Below, piece after piece: positions 50,340-63,600 of a DNA stretch of 64,000 bases (positions within the stretch are counted from its first letter, which is position 1; every line of letters starts with the position of its first letter). A program made the position numbers and the translations under genes. The stretch covers positions 3,055,245 to 3,119,244 of the forward strand of contig VZDJ01000052.1 of NCBI GenBank assembly GCA_008694505.1, given 5' to 3'. Under the pieces are notes generated by a model. That model was not told where the DNA came from, made no database searches, and was given only the letters and a program-made list of their open reading frames with translations. This DNA comes from Cyanoderma ruficeps (lineage: Eukaryota; Chordata; Aves; Passeriformes; Timaliidae).

Positions 50340-50700
50340 ACACCATGCTATTTCCATCACAGAAATGCCACTTTCAGCTAGCTGGTTGCAGCCAGGTTCA
50401 GCGATAAGAAATCAAAATTATTTTGAAATGTATCTCTGTTTATTAGAATGTAACTTTTCTTTTATACTTCCTATTATCCGGTGACTAAACATGTTTACTT
50501 TAAACGGGCTATGTGTTCCAGGTGGGTAGAAGCAAAACAAAAGTGCATTTCAGCCAGTTGTAATTAAATTTCAGCTCTGTACATTTTGTCAAGACAGGAA
50601 AAGCTGCTGGCATTTAAACCTTGCAATGCATTATGAAGTGACTACCGGGCAGATCCTCCTATGGAATTAAAACAAATTGGAAAGCAGAGTGAGAAAGGGG
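50340..50700. promoter_or_regulatory. Candidate conserved noncoding element in intron
   Basis: Unique, repeat-free sequence with isolated CpGs (ATCCGGTGAC near 50475, AACGGGC near 50503, ACCGGGC near 50644) and TAATTAAAT near 50561. This composition is typical of conserved intronic enhancers, but conservation cannot be judged from one sequence. Confidence 0.2.
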
Positions 50701-53039
50701 AAGAGAGGTTTGTGTGAATTAAATGACTATATTCTGTGGTTTGCCAGGCTCTCTTGCTTTTGTTGATGATGTCTGGTTATGTAAACTTCTTCCCACCACT
50801 TTTTTTCTTGAACTTGCAGCAAAGTGGTTTTGTGTAGTGTAACATCTGCTGGCATAAAAGTGGTTGCAATTTAAAAAAAAACTTTGCTGTGCAGCCCAGT
50901 AGGAAGGAAAGAGAGGATGGAAAGGAGCCTTCTCTAGAAACACAGATGGCTTTAGATATTAATAATATTTTATGAAATAATTTAAAAAATATGATTACTG
51001 AAAAAAAGGGGTTATATGAAGAAGCTGAGTGCATCTATTTAGTATGTTTGGAAGAGTTTGCTGTTAAACTTTCCTGGAGGAACCTGCCCAGTGTGATCAG
51101 CCAAGAGTGATGGGACCAAGAGGCTTCCATAAAATGACGGGCCCGTTCTGTGTTATTTTGCACTGTGCAAAATAATCTTGTATTATAGTATGGTATGTAA
51201 TTATCTCAGTAAATATTCAGGGGGAAAAATAATGCTGCTTAATCCCTTTCTCTTGCTGTTGTGGAGGATTGGGATAATAGAAGCGGAGATCACAACATGC
51301 TACGTTAGAGCTGCTGGCCTACATTTCAGAGCAAGATTGGCAAGGAGCAAGCTCCCAGTTTCTGGAACACAGAGTACATCCCAAAAAGAATTATTAGGCT
51401 GCAGTAGGATTTATATGATGATGCTGAGCTTTCCCTGGAGACATCAGATTTTATCTCTAGTGATATGAAGTGCTGGCAGTTGCTGGCTTGCTGGCCTGAG
51501 AGGAGTATCCATCCTCTTCCCATCTTGTTACCTGCTGCATTTTCCTCAGTGCCTGCATTAGCTGCCTGCTTTCCATGTTGGAGTCCAGGCCTGCTCCTTC
51601 CTTTCCGTCCTCTTTGAATTATGGTGAGACACCCTTAAACTTTACTCTCGGTTGGAGTGGAGGTTTTTATGATAATAGTTAATTTCATTGGCCCAAACCG
51701 AGTAAAAGCATTTACCCATAATTGACCTGGATTCTTTGTAGTGCTGTAAATGAAGTCTTGGATTGTTAATGCTTTCATCAGCAGTGAGTAATTTTGGAGA
51801 TGGAGAACCTCTCAAACTCCAGCATGATGATTTTGGTTCCAGAGGATAACTATAGGTGACTGAAAATTGAGTACATCTTTTTTTCCCTAGAAAAAAAAAA
51901 GAAGGAAAAAAAAAGAAAAAAATAATAACTTTCCTAAACCATAGGTATAATTTGCTGCAGGAGCTGTAGGATAGTATATAATTACATCCAAGACACACTG
52001 AAATTCTCTGAGTCAAATTGCAGATTGTGTTTGTTGGTGCTATTACATTTGCATACTGATAAGAGTTTGTAGTAACTGTTCCATATTGCACAAATGCTGC
52101 TGTTGTTTATTACTTGGCTTAAATTATTTGGGGTTTATCATATAAATATAACTCATTCTCTGTAGAAAAAGGTCCAAAAGATTCTATTATCTACACATCA
52201 TTTTGGAGGGTGTACTTTATTATCAGTTGATGTGCTTTTCATGAAGTGGAATCTCAGGGCTCCAAATACTTGACATCTCTGTGAAAACAGTCTGCCTGTT
52301 TCAGGAGAGCAGTGATCTGAATCTTGCTCAGCAAACATCAGGGAGTGATTTTACCTTTCAATTTAGCTGGATGCACATTGACCACGAATCAAGAACTCTC
52401 TTGACTCAGGATTCCATGGCTGGAAGCAGATTAGGACTTAAGGGTGGGCTGTGTGTTGTAGTAGTAGGAGGCTGTGTTCTTGCTTTGGTTAGTAAGTTTC
52501 TGCCTTAGAGAAGTTGAATGCAACAGCCCTTGATAGAATTATGGTTTATGAAAGTGATTTCCCTCATGGTATCCCTATGACCATTAATTATGTTTAACTG
52601 TGTGGTTGCCTGCTCCTTTTGTCTGTTTTGGGAGTCATACTGTCAAGTTTTTATTTACTTGGAATAAACAGCCACCTGTGCCTGTAGTCAGTGGCACCCA
52701 GGTCAGAATCAGTGCAGGAAAGGTGCAGAGCTATCTAGTAACTGAAGATGCTGCTGATCCTGTGGGTGAGTACACAAAATGTTCCAGAAAGATATGCCAG
52801 AGGCTCAAATTATGTAATGCCTCGAGCAGGAAGCCACCGAATTATGTGTGGAGCATGTCAGCAGCAACAGACTGATGTCCCTGGCAAGGCTCCACTCCAG
52901 GAAGGAGCTGGGCTTTCTCAGAAGCCTCACAGAGAGTGAGGCCCTTGCTGGAGCAGCCTGGCCCGTGGAAGGTGGGAGGCAGGGTGCTGACACCACATCT
53001 CTGTGTGTGGTTTCCTGCCCCCAAGAGTGAGGATGACAG
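50701..53039 (+). other. Putative intron 1, no exon recognised
   Basis: AT-rich. An A/G run occupies about 51890-51923, directly after a pyrimidine-rich CTTTTTTTTCCCTAG. 51.95-52.18 kb has an enhancer-like AT-rich texture. 52.85-53.04 kb is GC-richer but CpG-poor. No gene-like frame. Confidence 0.5.
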
Positions 53040-53146
53040 NNNNNNNNNNNNNNNNNNNNNNNNNNNNNNNNNNNNNNNNNNNNNNNNNNNNNNNNNNNNN
53101 NNNNNNNNNNNNNNNNNNNNNNNNNNNNNNNNNNNNNNNNNNNNNN
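53040..53146. other. Assembly gap (107 N)
   Basis: An uninterrupted run of N. Frames that appear to cross it (for example 52805-53266 on the minus strand) are artefacts of translating unknown bases. The true missing length is not known from the sequence. Confidence 0.99.
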
Positions 53147-53218
53147 AACCCCACAAAAAAAAAAACAAAAAAAAACCCAAAAAAACCAAAAACACAAAAA
53201 AACCAAAGAAAGAAAAGA
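53147..53218. repeat. A/C-rich low-complexity tract beside the gap
   Basis: Short A runs separated by C, CC or CCC (AACCCCAC, AAACCCAA, AAACCAAA) run directly out of the N gap, then shift to A/G. It probably continues into the gap and caused it. It resembles an (A)nC simple repeat rather than a transposon tail. Confidence 0.8.
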
Positions 53219-56200
53219 CCTTTTTAGAAACGACACGTCCAGATTAGGGATATACAGGCAATTCATGTCTGAAAAATGTTAACAGTTGTGTGTCTAAAAT
53301 TAACTAATGAGCTATGGTTGAAGTTCTTTTTTGGCACAATATGAGTGAAGGTTTGGTAGGTAATGATCATTTCAGTATATTGACAGACTAAAATTGTGAT
53401 GTTTAAATTAAGATTCTAATGGTCTTTTCTAAATTGGGTACTTGTACTTCGCTTCTAATTAGAATGAGGCAAAAGGTCCTTATTGGAATTCTAAAGTTAT
53501 ACTCTGGGTAGCTGAAGGAGGTGATTATCTTAACCAAGTGTCCATCAATGGGAAAGTCATAGACTTGCAGAAGTGTGTTTCTGTCAGGTCATTCTCTCTG
53601 AGCATTTCAGAGTGACAGGTGAAAAAAGAGCCTTGAATGATGGATCCCTGTGGATGAAGACTTGTTTTCTGCTTGAAAATAAAATAAAATAAATCTGTTG
53701 ACAGCCCCAGAGTCTTGATGAAGGTCATTCATCCTTTTGAAGGATTATTATGATTTAGCTGGCTCTTTTGCAAAAATGCTCTTCTGGTAAGTTATAAGGG
53801 GGTTTAAGTCGTGAAGAGAGAGGAAACCCATGGGGTGTATTTAAGGTGACAGGGAAGGCCGGGTGACAAGTGAAGAAACACATTGTGCTTTACTCAACAG
53901 TAGTGAAGGAATGTGTGTTGTAGCCAGAATGAACACTGGGCACATCAGAATTTGATGCCTCCACACCAGTCTTGGTGTTCAGGTGCAGCTGAAATCCTAT
54001 GATATCTGGTTAGGTGCTCAGGAAGGGAGGAACATCAAATTAAAGATCCTTTACAAAAAATAAAAACCAGGCATCAATGTACTTAAGATCAGCTTATTCA
54101 CATTAAAAAAAAAATCTTTCTTTTGAACATGAGAAAAGTGAAAATAGTAGGGTTTTTGTATTTTAGCCTTAACACCCAGCTTTGGAATGAAGGGAAAACT
54201 GAAGCTGCAGCTGCTGGCCATTCCTCCCTCAGTGGTCCTGTTACTGTGAATTAGAAACTGCTCAGTGTTTCTGTAAGTGAGACTTCACTCTGGCTCAAAG
54301 AATTTATAGTCTCACTGAAAGGGCCGTTGGAGATTTTGGACACAAACAAGCTTCTGAAGAAATACTTAACTGGTGAAAAGACACAGAGAGAGATTTTTGG
54401 TATTTGCATAACTAAAAAGAAACTGATTTTCTTCATTAAATTTATAAGATTGTACTCATGTGTTTACATGGAACATGAGAAATTTCAGGGCCCAGTGGCA
54501 ATTCTGCCCAGAAAGCTGTGGATGATTAAAACCAGTTGGGAAGCAGGTTCTGTTCCTGGTATGTGCATTAGGGATGGTGGGATGCTCCTGATTCCAGTGG
54601 AGCTGGGCTGGATCCGACACTGATGTAACCCTGTTGAAATCTGACCGCAATCTGCAAGAGAACAAAAATGTCTGAGGTGTATCTCTTACTGCAGACTAAC
54701 AGAGTAATCTGTACACTTGAAAATATTCTTGTCATGTCTTTGTTTTCCCAGCACAGACGTGTTTCGAACAGGGAGTTTATTTTAGCATGAAGTTGACCCA
54801 GAAGTAAGAGTAAGGATGCTTTTGTGTGAAGCTGAGAAGTCCTAGAGACCCAGTGATATCTTGTCATGTAATTATGAGCTGCTGAGGTCAGTCTGAAAGT
54901 GCACCAGCAAAATTAAAGCATTTGAGGCATTAAAAAAATAAGTGAAATCACTGTGTAGTCTCTTACTAGAGGAGTGTGCTGTCAATATTTAATGAGAACA
55001 AAATATCATCCTCTCAGCATCGCTATTTCTGATTTGGAACAACTTCTGTTTTAATAGACATTTTTGGCAACTTTGGGAGGATTTAACAGAAGAGGAAACT
55101 ATTTTCTTTAACTGCCCTCATTGCTGTAATTGTAATTGCTGTGGTTCTCAGTCCCTCTGGACTCATACTTTGGGGTGTTTTATGTACCATGAGTTCTCAA
55201 AGCAAATGTTAGACCCACAACATGCTCTGGGTTCCCTTGGCTGAGACACTTGTTTTCTACAATCTGTTTCTAATATTGAGATTTTTTTCTTTCCGTTTTT
55301 CTTTTTTTTCTTCTTCTCATAAAACTTAAACCTCATAAAATTGAAGAGTATCAGGTCAAATTTAGTTCTACATATGCACCTAGTGCATATTGAGATGTTC
55401 TAAATTTTAGGCTTCAATTTATTTTCTCTGTAAAGGAAGAATGATGCAGCTTGATGGAAGAGACAAAAATAAAGCTTCTGATCTAACGTGCGGGAGCTCT
55501 TGATAGAAATTAATTTGAAAAAGCAACAGTCAATTTCATATTGTTTTCAATAGTACTGAAGATGCTTGTTTTTGTTTTTTTATAAAAAATTGTCTCTTAT
55601 AAAACATAGATTTCTAATCTGAGTTTGAACTTGATTTCCTTTTTGAGCACCCTTTTTTCCTTTTTTCATTTTCACTGCTATTTGTGTAAGCCTGCTGCTT
55701 TACTTGCTGAGGGGCTGTTGTGCTCATGCCCATTTTAAGGTGTCATGCTTATGTCTTACAGATGGAAATATTTGGGTTTGTGTATTTGAAAAAAAGAGGG
55801 GTAAAAAGTAACACCACCAAAACAACCCTGCCCAGCTGTACTGCTCAGAGGTACAGAAGTGTTGGATGCCCCTGTGCTGCCCCTTCCCCTCCAAAGATGG
55901 GGAAAGACAGAACTGGATGCTTTCATCCTTCCAAAGTGTTGGCAAAAGCAAAGGCAGAAATATATTCTAGCAGTAATAACAATGGTATAATTTACTCTTT
56001 ACCCAAAGCTGGGATGATAAAGAGATCTGATTCTATTTCTCAAAATAAAATACTTTCTTTTCCCTGCTCCTGACACACTGCTCCATCCTTGGTCTCCATT
56101 GTGTTGCTTTCTAGTTTTAAGTGCTTGGAAGAATGGGCACCGTGTGTTCGTGTCACCTGCAGCTATGATGCTTCTGCTTAAATAACAGGAATTTCAAAAT

Positions 56201-57340
56201 AAAATGAACCTTAAACAAAAACTCACTGAGCACAAAGTATTTGTTTGCTACAGTGTGAATATTCTGATCCATAAGGAGAAATTATTTCTAGGGGGAAAAG
56301 AAGGTCTCGAAGTAGTTTACTGTGATTTTATTAGGTAATTAAATATGAATATGCACAATTACAGCTTTTCTTTTTCTTTTTTTTTAAGGGAAAGGAAGAC
56401 AATTTCTACAATGTGAATTTCTAAGGAACAATTTCTGATTTTTAAAAGGTATGCATTTTCTGTTCTTTTAATGTTTAAATTCTCTTTTTTACTAGATTAT
56501 CTACTTCACATTTAAACTGTGGTTTACCGCTACAATGTCCATATCAGTAGAATGAAAAATGTGTTCTGAAAAAGCAGCAGCTGGGGTTCACGAGAGAAGT
56601 TATTAGCAATTTAGATCATAACTGCAAATTCAGAGGATGCTGTGCTCTCCTGAAACCAGATATCCTGACATCAGGGAAGTGTATGTGTGAGGTTGATCAG
56701 ACACAGCCAGATGAGAGTATTCAAAGTTCTCAGAGGCCTTGTCTTTTTGAAGTCTAACATTCTGGAAAGTATGGATGAGTAGAGATGGTTCTTTTGTGTG
56801 TCCCCCCTCAGGCCCAATAAACTCCAGTGATAACCAGTCCTAAACAGCTGCAAAGTCAGTTTAAGTTCTGGAGCCTCTGTGTGGTTCCAGCAGATTCTTC
56901 TCTCCTTATACTTGTAGAGAACAAGTTTTTGACTTTTTTTAGTACTCAGGGATGGGTCACTTGCATACCAATTTATGTTCACTTCCTAGTCTGAGTGAAG
57001 TTTTATCCACCCCACTGGAATAGAGGATTCTTATCCTATTGGCTTCTGCTGCCTGAAAACTACTTCTCCTCCAGAAGCACCAAGCTGGCACAAAATTCAA
57101 GTTGCTTTAGCAATGCAGACCTTGAGCAGGCTCAAAAAGTTGTGGCAAATGTTAGATTCTGGCTAATCCTGACTGAGAGCTCAAGCTTAGCTTAGCTGGG
57201 TTCTTTGATTCCTGTCCTAGTGCATAGGCACAGAGCAGGGCACAGGCTTCGTGCACTACTCTTCTGATTGAAAGTTTTGGAAGTGATATTGATGAGACGG
57301 AGCATTTGCTTTTTGCTGTTCATCCAAAACCACACCTAAA
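53219..57340 (+). other. Putative intron 1, no exon recognised
   Basis: AT-rich. A pyrimidine-rich tract at about 55281-55319 lacks a terminal AG. An acceptor-like TATGTCTTACAG at about 55749-55760 precedes an ATG but has no good donor. T-rich run at about 56371-56388. No CR1 and no RNA gene recognised. Confidence 0.5.
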
Positions 57341-57351
57341 TTCATATGAGA

Positions 57352-57401
57352 GTTCTCCGATGTCGTCTGAAATGACGTCACGGGAAAAATCTCCGATGAG
57401 G
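57352..57401. promoter_or_regulatory. CpG-containing element with full CRE (TGACGTCA)
   Basis: A perfect palindromic CRE, TGACGTCA, lies at 57373-57380 and is followed by CGGG. The 50 bp around it holds five CpGs in otherwise CpG-poor intron, and the octamer CTCCGATG occurs twice, at about 57355 and 57391. CREB/ATF and related bZIP proteins bind this octamer. Retention of CpGs suggests low germline methylation or selection. Function here is inference. Confidence 0.4.
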
Positions 57402-60286
57402 ATTCCAGTTGCTGATGGATCTGCTCTGAAGGGATCTTTAGCAGGAAAATTGCATTGCAGAATAAGTCACTGACACCAAAGGCTGTGGTTGTGGCACTTA
57501 TCTAGAACTGTAGAATTAGAAGTAATGGTACAAAGGTTGTGGGCAGTGCTCTACCTATCCTACCTTGGCATTAGTGTTTAAAACAGACTTGTTTTTCTTG
57601 TTTTTCACTCCTGGATTGTTGGTTTATCCATGTAGTTTATGCCACAAGCATTTGGGAATCTGTTGCACTGTGACCTGGTGTTCTGTCACAGTTGGTTTGT
57701 TTATTTGTAACTGATAAAAATAATTCTTCTGTGGGCACAAGTACAGTTTAAAATAATTAAAAAAGAAAAAATAAGCCTACATTGGACAGAAATAGCTTTT
57801 TTGGAAAGTAGAAACTTCTGTAAATATCTCTGTAGAGGAATGGTCTGCAAATACAGATAGGGCTGACTTCTTATCCAGGTGTAACAGTAGAAATCTTATT
57901 AATAAGATCTTATAATGAATTCCCATTAATGGCAGAACTGTTGGTTCATTTGTTGGGACTGATAAAGGAACAGAAGATCAATGAGTTTACCTAGAGTGTC
58001 TGTTACATTTGATGCTTTCAAAATAAGAGTAAATATTAGAAGGAAAAGCCCCTTTGGAGTTTGTGAAGGAAGTCAGGGATGTTGCTTTTCATTTTCCACT
58101 GGATCCTCTTTTTAACTACTTAAACACAGCATGAAGAAGGATATACCACAGGCTTTCCACACCATCCTGAAAGTCAAAGACCTCGAAAACTTTGTGGAAA
58201 AAAGGAACAGCGAATTTCAGAACTTCTGAATTTTTGCATCAAGTAAATATGAAGAGAACTTGGCTCAATAACAAAACAAAAGTCACCCCAGGCAGTCACA
58301 ATTTGTACAGCTAGTTTTAGGGTCTGTGAACAGCATGCTGCAGTTAATATTGGTTGCATTGAGGATGCCTGGGAGAGGTTTTCTGGGTAGAAGCCTGTTA
58401 AAATATCATATTGTCAAAGATTAAATGAGGCCTTTCTGTGCTATCCTGTGTTTCATTACAGTGTGATTCCAGGCAGTATTTCTTCAGGAGATGAGGTCAG
58501 GCAGTGAGTCCTTAAAGGTTTATTGTGTTTACATAGTGGTGGGTGGGAAGACAGGGCTGTGCAAATGGGAGATGGTGCCTTTATCATAACACATCATTTA
58601 CCTGTAATCATGTTCCCCTTAGGAGAGCATTAGTCATGTTACTGAATAATCAGGAGCTGCAGGAACTTTGACCCCTCTCCTAGTCTGAAAGAGATTGAGC
58701 TGAGGAGAAAACTAGCCAAAGAAAATCCTTTAAATAAACCATGGTTTCCAACACTGTTGAAAGGAGGGAGGGCTCAATCCCAGTTCAAGTTTGTAGTGTA
58801 AAACTGGACATGATGTTCACTGGAAATTCCTGACTGGAGTAAAATTAAAACAATGCACTGTTCCTCACAGTTAGCTCCTTGATTTTATTCATCAACACTT
58901 CATAGCTGATTTTTATGGAGGCGAAATAAGATGCCTGTGGTATATTTACAGAATTGCAGACTTTTTTTGTGAAGGACAGAGTGAATATTTGGCATGTGCA
59001 TTTTTGATTAAATTACCTGTGCTCCTGTGGGTACTTGTGTGTCAGTGTATCTCAGAGTTGGGGAGCTAAGAGCAGCATTCCTTGGCCAAACCTTGATGAA
59101 GTCCTCTCTGTGTAATCTGCCTGCTGCAATCACAGAAATATTTTGCAGTCGTTTTTCTTGTGCCAAGGTAGAACTCTCACACCTACTGAGCATAATTTAG
59201 GATGAGTTTTAGTCTCAAATATTTGTTGCCTGGTCATTATAACGGGCATGGTAACTGGTCCCAAATGGATGTGGCACTTTATAGGGGAGAAAATAAAGAG
59301 AAGTTGTCCTTCTTGTTAGAGACCAAAGCCATTGCTCAGATTGCTGTTGTCAAAATGAAGACAACACTCCTCTTTAGGCTGTGTTTCCACTGGATATCTT
59401 CTTACTATCCCTGAAAACACAGCAATTAGCATATTTTGTGGGGATATTTTCTATTTCAGCTGGGTTTTGCATCCATTTTAGTCATGAATCCCCCCGAACT
59501 GTTCACTTAATCAGGTCCACTGAATCCTACAGCCCATCTGATTCTTCATCCATGTTATTTCTGTCTTCTGGGAACTGAGTTCTTTTAGGTCTGAAAACTT
59601 ATCTGCTGTTCATAAGTTGCATAGCTTACTAAGGTGGGGTATACACTGAGATTCCCTTCAGATGGCCAATGTTTTCTTTATAATAAAGTTCTCTTATTCT
59701 TAGCACATTTCTAGGTCAGGAATGCTTAAAATATCTTCGGTCATTAAAACTTGGAGTCAACAGTATAAAACAAAAATAGAGAGGCAAAAGAAAAATAAAT
59801 GAAGCTTACTGCATCCAGATGAAGTATTGTTTTCCAAATATTCCCTGCTGCTTGTGATGATGTTGTTGTCTTTGTGCTTTCCTTTGGAAGACTGCTCTGT
59901 TTAATTACAGCAAAATCCAGCATTGTGCAGACATTTATGTGAGAGAGGTGAGCATGGAGGGGGCAGAAAATGTATATTGTGGCAAAGGACTCAGTCTGAG
60001 AAAGGCTGTTGGTTTAGAGAGGAGGCAGAGCTCTGGGAGCTAAAAAGCAAGTGATAACAAAAGTATACTGATAATTTATGGCAGTTGTGACTGTCTTGGT
60101 TGTCAGGTTCTTTGTAGTTTAATGTGCATTTAAACCGACACTTGTAATAAAGAAAATAGAGGCTGGGAGTGAGAATGGAAACTAATTTCTTGTCCCTGGA
60201 TGCTTGTTCACACCAAAGCCTGTGTGAGGAGTGAATCAGGGACTGAGCTGGCCCAAAAGTAGACCTGATAAATAACATTCAGAAAG
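57402..60286 (+). other. Putative intron 1, no exon recognised
   Basis: AT-rich unique sequence with no gene-like frame. An acceptor-like TTTTCTATTTCAG ends near 59460, without a partner donor. No repeat family recognised before the CR1 fragment that follows. Confidence 0.5.
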
Positions 60287-60664
60287 GTCCTTTCTGATCT
60301 GGAGAGGAGAAGACTCCAGGGGGGTCTAACTGCCACCTTTCAGCATTTAAGAGGGTCTTAAAAGATGAAGACAAACTTTTTAGTAGGGTCTTGTGACAGG
60401 ACAAGGGGTAATGGCTTTGAACTGGAACTGGGTATATTTAGGTGAGACACAAGGAAGAAATTTTTTACAATGAGGATGGTGAAAAACTGGAATAGGTTTT
60501 CCAGTTAGATTGTGCGTGCCCCATCCCTGGAAACATTCAACGTTAGGCTGGGTTGGTCTCTGAGCAACCTGGTCTAGTTGAAGATATCCCTACACATTGC
60601 AGGACTAGATATCATTTAACCAATATTAAATCTTTCCAATCAAAAGTATTCCATAATTCTGTGA
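60287..60664 (+). mobile_element. CR1 LINE fragment, plus strand
   Basis: The 3' end of an avian CR1 in the same orientation as the putative gene. Recognisable phrases in order are TTTCTGATCTGGAGAGGAGAAG, then GACAGGACAAGGGGTAATGGCTTTGAACTGG, AAGGAAGAAATTTTTTACAATGAGG, GCCCCATCCCTGGAAACATTCAA, TCTGAGCAACCTGGTCTAGTTGAAG, and the terminal ATTCTGTGATT at about 60654-60664. Only the terminal region is present, 5' truncated as usual for CR1, with several substitutions and small deletions; it encodes nothing intact. A T run follows at 60665-60677. Confidence 0.92.
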
Positions 60665-60677
60665 TTTTTTTTTTTTT
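60665..60677. repeat. Poly-T run after the CR1 3' end
   Basis: A 13-base T run abuts the CR1 terminal repeat ATTCTGTGATT. It may have grown from the element's terminal T. Confidence 0.9.
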
Positions 60678-63600
60678 AAACATGAGTCAGTTTTCATTTT
60701 TTCTGCCAGAGCAAAAGTTAATGGTGAAAGAATGAGTGACTGGTGGACTTCTGGAGAGGATTCTGAAGTTTGCCAGACTGCTGCCTCAAATTGGTCTGTG
60801 GTAGGTCTGTCTGCAACCACGCCTGAATCATCAGACATTCTAACACAGAAAAAGGGAGGGAACAAATCTTGAGTCCTGTAAGTTTTAGTTGTTTATGATA
60901 AGAGTTCTCTTAGGCTGAGAAAGGTTGTTTTCTGTGTCTGTGTATTTCTTTAAGTGACTGCCTTGTAAAACTGTCCCCTGAAAGATTTATCTGCTATTCC
61001 CCAGGAAGGAAAGACTGTTTGCTGTTTTTTGAAACGATTATGTAAAGAACTAAGTCATAGTGTTGTTTTATTCAAAATTTCTATTTCATCAATGCCTGAA
61101 GTTAAACCTTCTGGTTTTAAAATGTGTGAAGACCTGATTTAGTCTCCAAAAGTGCAGAGTATGGGAAGAACAGGTCAGAAAATGAGAGTCACAAAATGGC
61201 ACCATGTACTCTTTGGCCTCAATAAAACCTGAATAAAGTGAGGTTCTTGCAAACCATTTTGTTCTGTGCTGGTTCAGCTCTCTTAAGACATATTGGGGTT
61301 CTTTATGGCTTCCCCCCTCCCCCTTTTTTTATATTTTCTGGTTGTTTTCTTAGTGGACTGTGTTGGATCCAGGAGCAAACCAGAGCACAAGAGTTTGCTG
61401 TAGTTATCCAGCAGGAGTGTGTGTGTCTGGAAATGGAGAGAGTGGAATAGAAGGGAGTGGGGGAAGGAAACTCTTTCCTTTTTTCTCAGCCTACACAAAG
61501 CTGGCATGACTCAGTGCCAAAGCTGGAGGGCAGGGGTGGCAGAGATGGTGAGTGACATTCCTGCATTCCCAAGGGATACCTCTGCAGACACATCAGTGGG
61601 ATTTTTTGCCACTGATTTCAACTGAGGCCAATTATGAGAGAAATGGAGAGTGAAAGAAAAAGCAGGATGATCTGACAAGTATGGGGAGAGCTGCAAGATT
61701 AAGGAAGCAAGGTAGCAAAAGTGGGGAATGTCATAATAAAACTGTCAGATACAGGAAATACCTACGTGGTGGGAAAGAAAGCAAGAGGTTGTGCACAGCT
61801 GAGTTTGGACAAAGTGTTTTATTCATTTCTGACTCTCTTCTCCTGTTGAAACCATCTGCCAAGGCCTACTATTGATACAGCAAGATTACTGACCTGTTGG
61901 ATGCTCTCTTTTAAAACTGATGTGTCTACTTATGTCACATGAAGAGTGCATTCATGCACTTTAACCCTCAATGTTTTCTGGCAAAGCCAAAAAGGAAAAT
62001 TACTGAATTATTGCCAAAAAATGCACTGTATTTTGAAAGGATTTTTTTTTCCAGTATTTTTAACGACTTTAAACTGTGAAGTTATGGAAAATTTCAGAGC
62101 AACGTTTGCTCTTACTGCTTTTGTGGTCTGATACGGAGGAGCAATGTTTGGTTGAATGTAAAAAAAAAAATAAATCTGTAAACAGATGCTAATCAGAGGC
62201 AAAACTTTTCAGTATCTTCTGGCTTTCCCAAAGCTTGCTTTTGTTCTACTGTTCACGTCTTATCTGTTGTAATTTTGCTCTTAAAAGGAGTATTGCAGTA
62301 GAGAACAGGGAGAGTGTGTGTGTGTGTGTGTTATGGAGTCTGCCCCACTGCAGCTGCTTACCCAAAGAAATCCCTTTTGATCACAGTACCTGTGAAAACT
62401 GTGGCACGTGCTGTTCCACATCAGAATGATTTCTTGGAGGCAATGGAAATACCTGTGGCAAATCGAATTGACATTCAACACTTCATTTATAATCGTGGTT
62501 ATTATGATTTCCTCTTTCTCTGTGTACATATTTGGGATCTACTAAGTGTAAATTTTCCAAGCTCGACAGGTTGCATAAGCCAGAAAAGTAGGAAATAACT
62601 CCCAAAAGAACTGCTGCCAGATCTCTGAAGCACATATTGAGCTGTTTGATCTGAAACACAATGTGTGAGAGGTGCTGTGCCAAGTTTTGAAAGGTACAAT
62701 ATGTGGAGTGATGAGGCTGCTGTCTAGTTATTTTCTGTACCCAAAGGGGAGAGACAGACAAATAGGGAAGGGAATTTGTTTATTGCTTAATGACACACAT
62801 GCCACTTTTCAGTTGTTTATATTTTAGCTGTTGTTTCTTCCTCTCAAAACTAATATGACTCGTTAAACATTAGAATGGAAAGTGGCAAGCAAATCTACTT
62901 AGATTTCATAAGTGCCCTTTTTGCTCTTTGATCTGTACTAGACTGAGGATTTGGATCCTAAACATGATCATAACGGGATCTTTTGCAGTCTGGGTTAGCA
63001 ACTGGGAGGACCTCTCTGGAGCTACTGTAGTTGCTGCAAGTATTCCTTGTGTTGATGTACAAACTGCTTTTTCAAGATCTGCAACACCCCTTTCTTGGAC
63101 ATTTGTGCGTTTTTGTACACTTGGGAGACTTTGACCGTTTATACTTGGTTTGCAGTGGGTGTTTTATAAATGACCTGATGATCAGATTCCTTCCTTACAA
63201 AGGAATCAGCACTTCACTTACCTCATAATATCAGATGGTCAAATGTGTGTATCCAGCTCCTGGTTGTGAACATTTGGCCATACAAGTCTTTTGGGTCTTT
63301 CTGCCTGAAAACTAGTGGGATTCCTTTTTTCTCTGCAGGCCTTTATAGTCTGCTGTTGTGTCAAGGATGTAGTAAGCAGCTAGCTAGATATTCTGACAAA
63401 TCCAAAAAAATAAACTTCTGTGGTTTAAAATTATTTTTTATTTGGTCTTTTTTTACATGTCTTAGTTGAACAATTTGTTGCCTGGATTCTATAGAATCTT
63501 TTTCTTTATAAGTTGTGTTTAAACACGGTGAACTGGGAAGCTTACCCTTTTAAAATGTTAAGGAGTTTGAGGTCGTTTCCAGGTGCATCTTTTGAAGGAA

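Noticed and set aside
52805..53266. Open frames crossing the N gap at 53040-53146
   Set aside because: Unknown bases are translated as X and cannot contain stops, so frame length is artificial.
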